Of a stretch of DNA of 56,156 nucleotides, positions 31,833 through 39,299 are shown piece after piece (positions within the stretch are counted from its first letter, which is position 1; the number at the start of each line of letters is the position of its first letter). The stretch lies in the NCBI RefSeq assembly GCF_003149025.1, contig NZ_QGDV01000019.1:1-56156 (forward strand), in the 5' to 3' direction. Position numbers and translations under genes: made by a program. Source of the DNA: Rathayibacter iranicus NCPPB 2253 = VKM Ac-1602. GTDB lineage: Bacteria > Actinomycetota > Actinomycetes > Actinomycetales > Microbacteriaceae. The notes beneath the pieces are model-generated. The model was not told the DNA's origin. It ran no database searches and saw nothing but the letters and a program-made list of their open reading frames with translations.

Positions 31833-32683
31833 CAGCGCGCACGCGGCCCGAGGTCCGAGACCTCAGATCCGTCCGGGTACTGAGCGGATCCAGAGAGCCC
31901 CGGCCGGAAGGGGGAGGTGATCGGGCACCGCCTGCGCCGGGTGATGGCGTTCCGCACCCGCAGTACGCCGTCGTTGACGCGCCGGAGGGCCCGCCCGCCT
32001 CGAGGCAAACCGAGCGAATCAGTCACAGCTCCGTCATCACTCCACGTGGACATGAGCGGTTGCGCTATGGGCTGAATCAGGCCCAGCATTCGCGACTGGT
32101 TGACGCTGATCGTCATGGTCGTGAGCGCGGGCCCCTCGTCTGACGGTCGCACCCGCGCCAGCTCGAAGGGCGCGTAGAACTCATCTGCGGCTTCGTAGCT
32201 GTCCGGGAGATCCCGAAGACCCATGCGGTGGCCCAGCTCACGATGGAAGGCCGTGGCGGCTTCGACATCCGCGACGCTGAGCGCGCGCCAGTCGTGCCGC
32301 TGAACCCAGCGAATCGGGACGACGAGGAGGCTCAGGAGCACGTAGAGGTAATCGTCATTGCCCCCAGGGACATCTCGATGCACCCGGGTCAGCAGGCCGA
32401 TGAGGTGGTCTGCATGCGGGCCTTCAGGCCTGGCCTCGATGAGTTCAAACAGGATGAGCGTCGTGTCGACCGACTGTTTCATCGGATCGGTCGCGATACC
32501 GCCAGCGTCCGCCAAGGTCTGCGCGATCGAGGGAACAGCGAAGTTCCGGTAGTAGCTCAGCATCAGGCTCGTGCGCATGTCCGCAGGAAAATCGAACAAG
32601 GCGAGTTGACAGTAGGTGTCAGACCATGCGTCTGGCGACGCGACGGCCAGTGCCATCAGGCGTTCCGTGTGTGAGCGGTGCAT
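31832..32683 (-). CDS. MpaB/rubber-oxygenase-family protein (DUF2236-like)
   Basis: 283 residues. The central block follows the oxygenase MpaB family: LMLSYYRNFAVPSIAQTLAD, DTTLILFELIEARPEGP, VHRDVPGGNDDYLYVLLSLL, VVPIRWVQRHDWRALS, HRELGHRMGLRDLPDSYEAA (family HRELG / R-M-x-I-x-D-IP pattern). The heme-ligand His region is in the family's core, but I cannot assign the ligand. Starts M-HRSHTERLMALAVASPD. Stop overlaps the sigma-like gene start. Pairing an MpaB-type protein with a sigma factor is unexpected. Confidence 0.7.
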   Translation of the reverse strand: MHRSHTERLMALAVASPDAWSDTYCQLALFDFPADMRTSLMLSYYRNFAVPSIAQTLADAGGIATDPMKQSVDTTLILFELIEARPEGPHADHLIGLLTRVHRDVPGGNDDYLYVLLSLLVVPIRWVQRHDWRALSVADVEAATAFHRELGHRMGLRDLPDSYEAADEFYAPFELARVRPSDEGPALTTMTISVNQSRMLGLIQPIAQPLMSTWSDDGAVTDSLGLPRGGRALRRVNDGVLRVRNAITRRRRCPITSPFRPGLSGSAQYPDGSEVSDLGPRAR

Positions 32684-32731
32684 GCATCTCCCTGAGCCTC
32701 GGTCACCGGCCAGAGCTGCGACCAGCCGGTT

Positions 32732-32751
32732 CGGTTGAACAACTACAACCG
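32732..32751. promoter_or_regulatory. Inverted repeat CGGTTG-N8-CAACCG
   Basis: Perfect 6-bp arms 16 bp before the GTG at 32767 and 49 bp before the divergent MpaB-like gene. Possible operator for either; the left arm overlaps TTGAAC, a -35-like box. Confidence 0.4.
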
Positions 32752-32766
32752 ACTCACAATGTATGC

Positions 32767-33177
32767 GTGACGGTGACCAAATCTCAAATTGTCGCGCTTA
32801 GGGTGCTCGAGTTCGCCGGCGTGGAAAGTCCACTAGCGCCCGAGGCTCTGAACGAAGCAGTCGAGGACGCTCTCGGCGGACTCATCAATCACCGCACGAC
32901 TCCCCCAGCGCTTCTAGGGGAGGGAATCACCGGCCACTGGGAGAGGACGGCCGACAACCAGAACCGGACTTACACCTTGGCAGGGACGAGCGACGTCCGT
33001 CGACGGCACACGTACCTTCGCGAGATTGGACACGTACTCATTGCGGTGACCTCATACGAGGTCACCGGCGGCATCGACGTCGAGGACCTCTGCGAAGCGG
33101 TCGCTGGCCGGCTCGCTCAGCTCACCACCCACGCCCCGGTTCAATCCGAATCGACTTTCGCCGGCGTTCTGTGGTGA
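32767..33177 (+). CDS. Hypothetical protein (136 aa)
   Basis: GTG start at 32767 (MTVTKSQIVALRVLEFAGVE). Winged-helix-like opening (ALRVLEF, LNEAVEDALGGLINHRTTPP) followed by strands (HTYLREIGHVLIAVTSYEVT, GGIDVEDLCEAVAGRLAQL). No known motif. Probably leaderless or with a very short leader (ACAATGTATGC). 47 bp upstream of the XRE-like gene on the same strand. Confidence 0.55.
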   Translation: MTVTKSQIVALRVLEFAGVESPLAPEALNEAVEDALGGLINHRTTPPALLGEGITGHWERTADNQNRTYTLAGTSDVRRRHTYLREIGHVLIAVTSYEVTGGIDVEDLCEAVAGRLAQLTTHAPVQSESTFAGVLW

Positions 33178-33224
33178 AACGCCGACCGCCCGATCACTTC
33201 GTAGACCCCGCAGGAGCGCCACCC

Positions 33225-33577
33225 ATGAACACTGGCTCCCCCGCCGGCGACTCGCGCATCACCATCTTGCGCGAAGAACTATCCAAGCGATTGCGGCTGC
33301 TCCTTGATGAGTACGACGGTCGACAACCCGCGTGGTCAGTGATCGACGCTGCCGTTCGGACGCAGGGCGCGGACCTGTCCCGCACGAAGTGGTTCTAATG
33401 GTCCAGGGGGACCACGCTCGGGCTAGCAACCCAGGTGCCTTTGCCGCTCTCGCACGATTCTTCACCATCCCGCCGCAGTACCCCTATGACACCGACGAGC
33501 CAACGCCGGACCGGCTGCAATCAGCTACCCGTCAGATTCTTCGATTCCGGACCAAGCGCGTCGAAACGCAGCTGTGA
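33225..33577 (+). pseudogene. XRE/EspR-like regulator split by TAATG frameshift
   Basis: First frame (33225-33398, RBS CAGGAG): LREELSKRLRLLLDEYDGRQ, then SVIDAAVRTQGADLSRTKWF and TAA. Second frame starts at the overlapping ATG (TTCTAATG): MVQGDHARASNPGAFAALAR then FFTIPPQYPYDT to TGA 33575-33577. Together they give the actinobacterial XRE pattern (short HTH, W-x-x-MVNG-type turn, A-LA-x-FF-x-VPP-x-Y). One indel rejoins them. A stop-restart (TAATG) could still yield two half-proteins, so it is either a pseudogene or a reinitiation pair. Confidence 0.6.
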
Positions 33578-33589
33578 TCAATCGGGGAC

Positions 33590-34098
33590 CTGGCACCGAG
33601 CGCGTGACCGGGTACAGGAGCGGCGCCTACCGGTCAAGCACGGCAGCGAGGGACTCAGCTTCCGTGCGTAGTGCAGTCGGATGCACTCGAGCGTCAGGTC
33701 GATGCGATCCTCACTAGCACGGCTCATGCCGCGCACCTGGATGATGGTCTGCGCGGAGCCCACCCTGTTCCCTGGGAAGACGAGCGACCCGCCGATGGCT
33801 TAGCCGAGCGCATGGAAAGCATCGTTTGCCGACGCCCCATCGCTTCATGGAGCGCTGGCAGACACCGACGATGGGACGACGCGATGGTGTCGCACGCCAA
33901 TCGGAACCGGCCGAGCTCGCACTCCTGCACGAGGTATGCGCTCGATCCCTCAGGGTTCAATTTGAACACCACCCCGCTCGGTAGCGGCTTGCTTCACCGA
34001 GCCTGGCGTTACCGCCGCAGGGTCGGACTGAAGACCTCCGGGGCGCGAGCGACAGGCGTGTCGCTGCGCATGTCGAAGGTGACGTCGACGATCGGCAT
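33590..34098 (-). pseudogene. DUF6994-family protein with two stops and frameshifts
   Basis: From ATG 34096-34098: MPIVDVTFDMRSDTPVARAP, FSPTLRR, TAA, RQAR, TGA, SKPLPSGVVFKLNPEGSSAY and LVQECELGRFRLACDTIASS, all in one frame. The stops replace the Tyr and Trp expected in LRRYHQLLWSKPLP. After about 33860 the sense moves to other frames (AIGGSLVFPGNRVGSAQTII, then MSRASEDRIDLTLECIRLHY, finally ESLAAVLDR). The FPGNR and DLTLECIRRHY blocks are characteristic of DUF6994. Clearly dead. Confidence 0.75.
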
Positions 34099-34256
34099 GG
34101 CGTCATCCTGCCGTGTCGGCACCAAAGGTATCCAGAGCCGCGGGCGAGTACCTCCGACGTCCGAGCTCGGGCCCGCCACGCCCGCGGTACCGATTCGCAG
34201 CGCCGTAGCCATGGGAGGGAATGGCGAATGTGGGTGGTCTGAGTTACCGTACAGAA

Positions 34257-34272
34257 TCGAACACATGTTCGA
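34257..34272 (+). promoter_or_regulatory. LexA SOS box
   Basis: TCGAACACATGTTCGA is a perfect match to the actinobacterial/Bacillus-type LexA consensus (TCGAAC-N4-GTTCGA), 6 bp before the GTG of the DUF6504-dnaE2 operon. It predicts strong LexA repression and DNA-damage induction. Confidence 0.9.
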
Positions 34273-34278
34273 GCTTGA

Positions 34279-34569
34279 GTGCAGAAGGCGAGACCGATCG
34301 TGGATACGTTCGACAGCCCCATTGAAGTCACACTCACCGACGACGGCGAACCGGCCGCCTTCGTTCTCGAACGGTTCGAGTACGACATCATCGGCCAGCC
34401 TCAAGCGCACTACACCCGCTCCGTGTGGTGGGACGGAACATCCTCGCCCAACTGCATCGACACCGAGTTTTGGCTCGTCGACGCTGCCCGCGACAACGAC
34501 GAACTCACCCGGTACGACCTCCGCCGCGACGCCGACGGCACCTGGTACCTCACGGCGGCCTGGCGGTGA
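34279..34569 (+). CDS. DUF6504 family protein of the dnaE2 operon
   Basis: 96 residues from GTG 34279 (or GTG 34300, which fits the domain start DTFDSPIEVTL). Small beta-rich protein: EPAAFVLERFEYDIIGQPQA, TRSVWW, DTEFWLVDAARDNDELTRYD, TWYLTAAWR; the W-W and TEFW-VD pattern is DUF6504. Such proteins are encoded beside ImuB/DnaE2 mutagenesis polymerases in actinobacteria. Its stop overlaps the dnaE2 start (GTGA). SOS box immediately upstream. Confidence 0.8.
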   Translation: MQKARPIVDTFDSPIEVTLTDDGEPAAFVLERFEYDIIGQPQAHYTRSVWWDGTSSPNCIDTEFWLVDAARDNDELTRYDLRRDADGTWYLTAAWR

Positions 34570-37500
34570 CAGGGTTCCCGCACCTGCACACGGCATCCGC
34601 CCACTCCTTCCACTACGGAGTCACTCCCGCACCGTCACTCGTGGCCGCGGCCGTCGACGACGGCGCGGGGTTCCTCGCCCTCACCGACCGTGACGGGCTC
34701 TACGGCGCACCAGCCCACATCGGCGCGTGCATCACCGCAGGCATCTCCCCAGGCCTCGGCGTCGACGTCGCGATGACAGGCGAGCACGGCGAACAACTCG
34801 GCCGAGTCGTCCTCCTCGCCCACGGGCAAAACGGCGGCCGCGGATACGCGCAACTGTGCCGAGCTGTGTCCCTCGCCCACCACGGGGTCGGCCCGACGAA
34901 GACGATCGCGCTCGCCCGCAGCGACCTCGCCGCGGTCCTCGGCGAGGAGCCCCGACTGACCGTGATCATCGGACCGACCACCGACGTGGGACGGGCGATC
35001 GACCGGCGCGCTCTAGACGACGCCCGCACCGCGCTGCGCTGCTGGCGGCAGGCCCTCCCCGCAGGCGTACTCACCCTCGAGGTCGTCTGCCATCTCGCCG
35101 AGCCGAGCAAGCCCGGCTCCGTGACGTCCGCGACGAAAATGCTCTCGCTCGCCGAAGAAACGCGACTCCCAGCGGTTCTCACGAACGCCGCCCGGTACGG
35201 CGCACCCGAGGAAGCAGCAACCGCGGACTTAGCCGACGCCGCCCGATCGCTGAAGCCCCTGGCAACGCTCTGGGAGACCGGCGACCTGCAACCCACCGGC
35301 CAAGCATGGCTGAAACCAGCCCGCTTGATGCGCCAAGTCGCCCGCATGGTCGTCGGCGCCGGCTCCCACCGGCAGGACGCGGTCGCGTTGCTCCTCGCGG
35401 CGACGGAGCGGCTCGCGGAACAGTGCGCCCTCGACCCCGTCAGCGACATCGGCTGGGGGATCCCGCGGATGCCCGAGGCCTCCATCATCGGTATCGACGG
35501 TGACCCTATGACAGCGCTCTGGAACAGAGCGCGCGCCGGTGTCGACCACTACTACGCCCGGCCCGGCATGCCCGCGCTCGACGACGCGCACCGCCAGCTC
35601 GAGCACGAGATGAAGACCGTCGAGAAGCTCGGAATGCCGAGCTACTTCCTCACCGTCGCCCGGGTCGCCGGAATCATCCGCGGCATGGGAGTACGCATCC
35701 AAGCTCGAGGCTCAGGAGTTGGATCCGTCCTCAACTACGCGCTGCACACCTCCTCCGTCGAACCCATCTCGAACGGGCTCATCTTCGAACGGTTCCTCTC
35801 CCCCGAGCGGACGAACCTGCCCGACATCGACCTCGACGTCGAATCCGCCCGACGGCACGACATCTACCGTGAAGTCTTCAAACAGTTCGGCAGCGACCGC
35901 ACCACCCTCATGTCGATGACGAGCGCCTACCGGTCACGCGGCGCCGTCCGGGACGCAGGCCTCGCGCTCGGTCTCGACGACGACGCGATCGACTCGATCG
36001 CGAAGCAGCTCTGGCGGTTCAACGCACGCGAGTTCCGTGAGGCACTCGCCGCGAAACCCGAGCTCTCCGACCTCGCCGAAGCGGTTAAGGAGTCCGAGCA
36101 GCTGGACCTGCTCGTCGACCTCTCCGAGCGCCTGGACAGGCTCCCCCGACATGTGTCCGTACACCCGTGCGGCGTCATCCTCTCCGACACCTCGCTACTA
36201 GACCGCACCCCAGTGGAACTCGCCGGCATCGGCCTGCCGATGTCGCAGTTCGACAAACACGCGATGGACCCGATGGGCCTGATCAAGCTCGACATCCTCG
36301 GCGTGCGCATGCAGTCGGCGATGGCCCACGCCGTCACCGAGCACGAGCGGCTCACCGGCACCCGCATCGACATCGACAACCTCGCCCTCGATGACGAGCC
36401 GACGTTCGAGCTCCTCCGCTCCACCCGCACCCTCGGCGTCTTCCAACTCGAATCCCCCGGACAGATGGAGCTCGTAGGAAAGCTCCAACCGACCGAGTTC
36501 AACGACCTCACCGTCGAGATCTCCCTCTTCCGGCCCGGGCCGATGCAGAACAACATGCCGCTCCAGTACCTCCGCGCCCGGCACGGCGAGGTCATGCCCG
36601 ACTACATCGACAGCCGGTTCCGACCGTTCCTGCGCGAAACGCGCGGAGTCGTCGTCTTCCACGAGCAGGTCATGCGACTCTTCGATGAGCTGACCGGCTG
36701 CGGCCTCGGCCACGCGGATGTCCTCCGCCGCCAGCTCGCTGACCGGGCGCGCCTGCCCGGTATCGCCAGTTTCGTCCGCGCTCGCGCCGAGCAGCGCGGC
36801 TTCACCACAGCGGTCATCGACCGGGCCTGGCAGGTCCTCAAGGGGTTCGGTTCCTTCGGGTTCGCGAAAGCGCACGGCGCCGCGTTCGCCCTCCCGACCT
36901 ACCAGTCCGCGTGGCTGAAACGTCACCACCCGGCGGAGTTCATGGCGGGCCTGCTCACCCACGACCCTGGCATGTGGCCGAAGGACCTCATCGTCGCCGA
37001 AGCCCGCCATCTCGGCGTGCCTCTGCTCCCCATCGACGTTCAGCTCTCGACCCTCGAATACATCGTCGAACCGACCGGCTCCGGGACCTGCTACGGGGTG
37101 CGGATGTCTCTCGAAGATCTCGTCGGCTCCTCCGCGGCGGAGCGCGCACGCATTGCCGCGCACCAGCCGTTCTCCTCCCTGCAGGACTTCCGCGATCGTG
37201 TTCGCCCTCGCCGAGCCACCCTCGACTCTCTCGTCCGCGTCGGCGCGCTGGACGGTTTCATCAACTACGAACCGGCCCGTCGACACGAGCTCCTCGCTCA
37301 CCTCAGTTCAGTACGAACGACCGCGAACCGAATCAACCCCGACCAGCTCGCATTCGATTTCGACCTGCCCGTCGACCCGCGCGCCGGTGTCACTTCGCTC
37401 GAGTTGCACGGTCGCACTCAGACGGACCTGGAACTCAAAGAACTGCGGTTGGCCATCAACCGGCATCAGATGGAAAGCTTCTACCCTCTGTTCCTCGACC

Positions 37501-37868
37501 TCGGCGTGACCCCCACAACGAAGCTCAGCGAGCTACCCGGCGGGACCGAGGTTATTATCGCCGGAGTCAGACGTGCAACGAACACGCCGCCGATGCGTGG
37601 CGGCAAGCGGGTGGTGTTCGTCTCGCTCGACGACGGAACCGGCCCCGTCTCCAACATCGTGTTCTTCCACGACGCCCAGGAACAGATCGGCTCCGGGGTG
37701 TTCCAGACGCACTACATGCTCGTGAAAGGCAGAACCCGCCGCGCCGGAGCACGCGGCGTCTCTGTCACCGGCGACCAGGCCTGGGACCTCCTGGACGTAC
37801 AACGGGCGCACACGGAACGCGGTGCGACGCTCGCACAGGTCACGCCGTTGCGGAGGAAGGCAAGCTGA
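34566..37868 (+). CDS. dnaE2: Error-prone DNA polymerase III alpha subunit (DnaE2/ImuC)
   Basis: 1,100 residues from GTG 34566, 4-nt overlap with the DUF6504 gene. N-terminal PHP domain (FPHLHTASAHSFHYGVTPAP, LTDRDGLYGAPAH). Palm with catalytic acids in NLPDIDLDVESARRHDIY (about 418) and IKLDILGVRMQSAM (about 570). Fingers ALPTYQSAWLKRHHPAEFMA (about 775), HhH repeat and C-terminal OB fold (VIIAGVRRATNTPPMRGGKR, FVSLDDGTGPVSNIVFF). The length and the lack of a C-terminal tau-binding tail fit DnaE2 rather than replicative DnaE1. It normally works with ImuB and ImuA'; neither is in the window. SOS-controlled. Confidence 0.94.
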   Translation: MTGFPHLHTASAHSFHYGVTPAPSLVAAAVDDGAGFLALTDRDGLYGAPAHIGACITAGISPGLGVDVAMTGEHGEQLGRVVLLAHGQNGGRGYAQLCRAVSLAHHGVGPTKTIALARSDLAAVLGEEPRLTVIIGPTTDVGRAIDRRALDDARTALRCWRQALPAGVLTLEVVCHLAEPSKPGSVTSATKMLSLAEETRLPAVLTNAARYGAPEEAATADLADAARSLKPLATLWETGDLQPTGQAWLKPARLMRQVARMVVGAGSHRQDAVALLLAATERLAEQCALDPVSDIGWGIPRMPEASIIGIDGDPMTALWNRARAGVDHYYARPGMPALDDAHRQLEHEMKTVEKLGMPSYFLTVARVAGIIRGMGVRIQARGSGVGSVLNYALHTSSVEPISNGLIFERFLSPERTNLPDIDLDVESARRHDIYREVFKQFGSDRTTLMSMTSAYRSRGAVRDAGLALGLDDDAIDSIAKQLWRFNAREFREALAAKPELSDLAEAVKESEQLDLLVDLSERLDRLPRHVSVHPCGVILSDTSLLDRTPVELAGIGLPMSQFDKHAMDPMGLIKLDILGVRMQSAMAHAVTEHERLTGTRIDIDNLALDDEPTFELLRSTRTLGVFQLESPGQMELVGKLQPTEFNDLTVEISLFRPGPMQNNMPLQYLRARHGEVMPDYIDSRFRPFLRETRGVVVFHEQVMRLFDELTGCGLGHADVLRRQLADRARLPGIASFVRARAEQRGFTTAVIDRAWQVLKGFGSFGFAKAHGAAFALPTYQSAWLKRHHPAEFMAGLLTHDPGMWPKDLIVAEARHLGVPLLPIDVQLSTLEYIVEPTGSGTCYGVRMSLEDLVGSSAAERARIAAHQPFSSLQDFRDRVRPRRATLDSLVRVGALDGFINYEPARRHELLAHLSSVRTTANRINPDQLAFDFDLPVDPRAGVTSLELHGRTQTDLELKELRLAINRHQMESFYPLFLDLGVTPTTKLSELPGGTEVIIAGVRRATNTPPMRGGKRVVFVSLDDGTGPVSNIVFFHDAQEQIGSGVFQTHYMLVKGRTRRAGARGVSVTGDQAWDLLDVQRAHTERGATLAQVTPLRRKAS

Positions 37869-37871
37869 CAC

Positions 37872-38183
37872 CTACCGGACGGACGCGAGGCGACGCAAGA
37901 GGCTCATCGCGCTCTCGAACTCATCCAAGCTGACGCCAGTCGACTGATCCGCCCGGAAGGTCGTCATGGCCGGGCTCCGGAGCCAGTTGCTCGCGACGAC
38001 CGACTGCGGTTTACCGAGCAGGCGCGCCGTGTCGCGGAGCATGCATAGGACTGGATTATCGTGCGATCGGCCAGCTCTCTCAGAGACGAGCATCCCTTCC
38101 GGATCAGAATGTGCCTTCCCGCTGAACCCACCGGGATTCGCGTGATGGCCTCGAGGATGATCGTTGCTGTTCCAGTCACTCAT
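37872..38183 (-). CDS. HPRG-tag family protein (third copy)
   Basis: 103 residues from ATG 38181-38183. N-terminus SDWNSNDHPRGHHANPGGFS then GKAHSDPEGMLV carries the same tag as the proteins at 427 and 10147. The body is helical (NPVLCMLRDTARLLGKPQSV, LDEFESAMSLLRRLASVR), with no catalytic motif. The shared leader lies 7 nt upstream. Longer in-frame starts exist but break the tag alignment. Converges with dnaE2 (3-bp gap). Confidence 0.6.
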   Translation of the reverse strand: MSDWNSNDHPRGHHANPGGFSGKAHSDPEGMLVSERAGRSHDNPVLCMLRDTARLLGKPQSVVASNWLRSPAMTTFRADQSTGVSLDEFESAMSLLRRLASVR

Positions 38184-38189
38184 ATCGGC

Positions 38190-38199
38190 AATGTACGCG
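38190..38199 (-). promoter_or_regulatory. CCGCGTACAT leader of HPRG-tag gene
   Basis: The minus strand reads CCCGCGTACATTGCCGAT then ATGAGT; third copy of the leader seen at 434 and 10154. Confidence 0.42.
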
Positions 38200-38460
38200 G
38201 GCATCATCGCCATCGTCATCAGGCGCTCACCGTGACTGCTCACGACCAGGCGCCGGGGTCGTTCCCGCAGCATCGTCTGGAACAACCGGCAGCGGTGGAA
38301 CGACTTCACGTGCGCGGCGATCCGCCAGCCGGCCAGCACCGATCGCGAACCTCCCGCGAGCTTTCACGGGATTACAAGCATCCGCACGCGCCCCGTCCGC
38401 GAACCCCCGACGGTCGGCCTACGTGACAGGCTCCTTCGCGCCCCAGACGGCCTAACCACC

Positions 38461-38784
38461 TCAGGCGCGGGCGACAGCCAAAAGTTCACTGAGGGCCGAC
38501 TGAAGCTGATCTGCACCCGCCGGAGCGAGCAGCAACACCCGCCCGACCAGCCCCTCAATGAAGACGCTCGGCGCCGGGTCCCCATCACGCTGCGTGAGAC
38601 CGATCGACACTTCACAATCGCTCTGACGGAAGGCCCGTTTATGCCCAACCTCGACCGCGTCGCGGCGCTCGATGCGCGTCAGAGTCGGCTCGTTGTAGTG
38701 AATGACAGCATCGTCAGGACGCGCATCCGGTTCATGCCGGCCCACGCACCACGTCGGGCATTGCGATGCAGTCGAGTTAGCCAC
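38461..38784 (-). CDS. DUF6907-like small protein (107 aa)
   Basis: GTG 38782-38784 with AAGGAG 7 nt upstream. The opening SQCPTWCVGRHEPDARPDDA has the CPxWC...H signature of DUF6907-type actinobacterial proteins. Then two strands (SIGLTQRDGDPAPSVFIEGL) and a C-terminal helix (ADQLQSALSELLAVARA). Cys/Cys/His may bind zinc. Unknown function, common on plasmids and phages. Confidence 0.7.
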   Translation of the reverse strand: MANSTASQCPTWCVGRHEPDARPDDAVIHYNEPTLTRIERRDAVEVGHKRAFRQSDCEVSIGLTQRDGDPAPSVFIEGLVGRVLLLAPAGADQLQSALSELLAVARA

Positions 38785-38911
38785 TTTGATCTCCTTCGGT
38801 CGCTGGTCACTCCACCTAAGACCACGCCGGTCGAGCGCCACAACGTCTCGACGACCGGCGCTGACGCCAAATCAATGATCCCCCACACTGTGGCCAACCG
38901 CCGACGCTCCA

Positions 38912-39232
38912 CTAGAACGCCTGCTTGTCGAAGCCCTCCGGGCGAGTTGTCATCGGATCAGTCCAACGCAACCCGGCAGCGACAACGCAAGCAAGACTCG
39001 CCAGCCCTCTCCCGAAATAGCCGAACCCATGGGTGACCTCCACTCGCTGATCCGGCGGCATCACGACCAGCCAGCCGCCAGTTGAAAAACATCTTCCACA
39101 CCTCAACGACATACTCCTCCGTCGCCTGCACTCGAAGCCGTTCTCGATGGGCACAACGCGCTCGTCCGTCAGGACGACGTCCGGCGGGTTCGCGACTGCG
39201 TTCTCGCAGAGTCGCGCCAGCGCCTTCATCAA
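38912..39232 (-). CDS. Hypothetical protein with two compensating frameshifts
   Basis: The frame reads MMKALARLCENAVANPPDVV, LTDERVVPIENGFE, then a nonsense-like stretch (about 39140-39075), then LVVMPPDQRVEVTHGFGYFG and LRWTDPMTTRPEGFDKQAF. Over the odd stretch another frame reads EEYVVEVWKMFFNWRL, which is what related plasmid proteins have between these halves. Two opposite indels, one perhaps in the T5 run, would explain it. Leader GAGGACGATTG before ATG; promoter motif upstream. Confidence 0.5.
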   Translation of the reverse strand: MMKALARLCENAVANPPDVVLTDERVVPIENGFECRRRRSMSLRCGRCFSTGGWLVVMPPDQRVEVTHGFGYFGRGLASLACVVAAGLRWTDPMTTRPEGFDKQAF

Positions 39233-39280
39233 TCGTCCTCGCCCTCGGGGCGGCCGCCATGCGCGGCAATCTCGATCGCA

Positions 39281-39290
39281 CTATGCGCGG
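39281..39290 (-). promoter_or_regulatory. CCGCGCATAG promoter motif
   Basis: Minus-strand copy about 50 nt before the gene at 39232, with a second looser copy (CCGCGCATGG) at 39257-39266. Confidence 0.45.
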
Positions 39291-39299
39291 GCGCAGACA

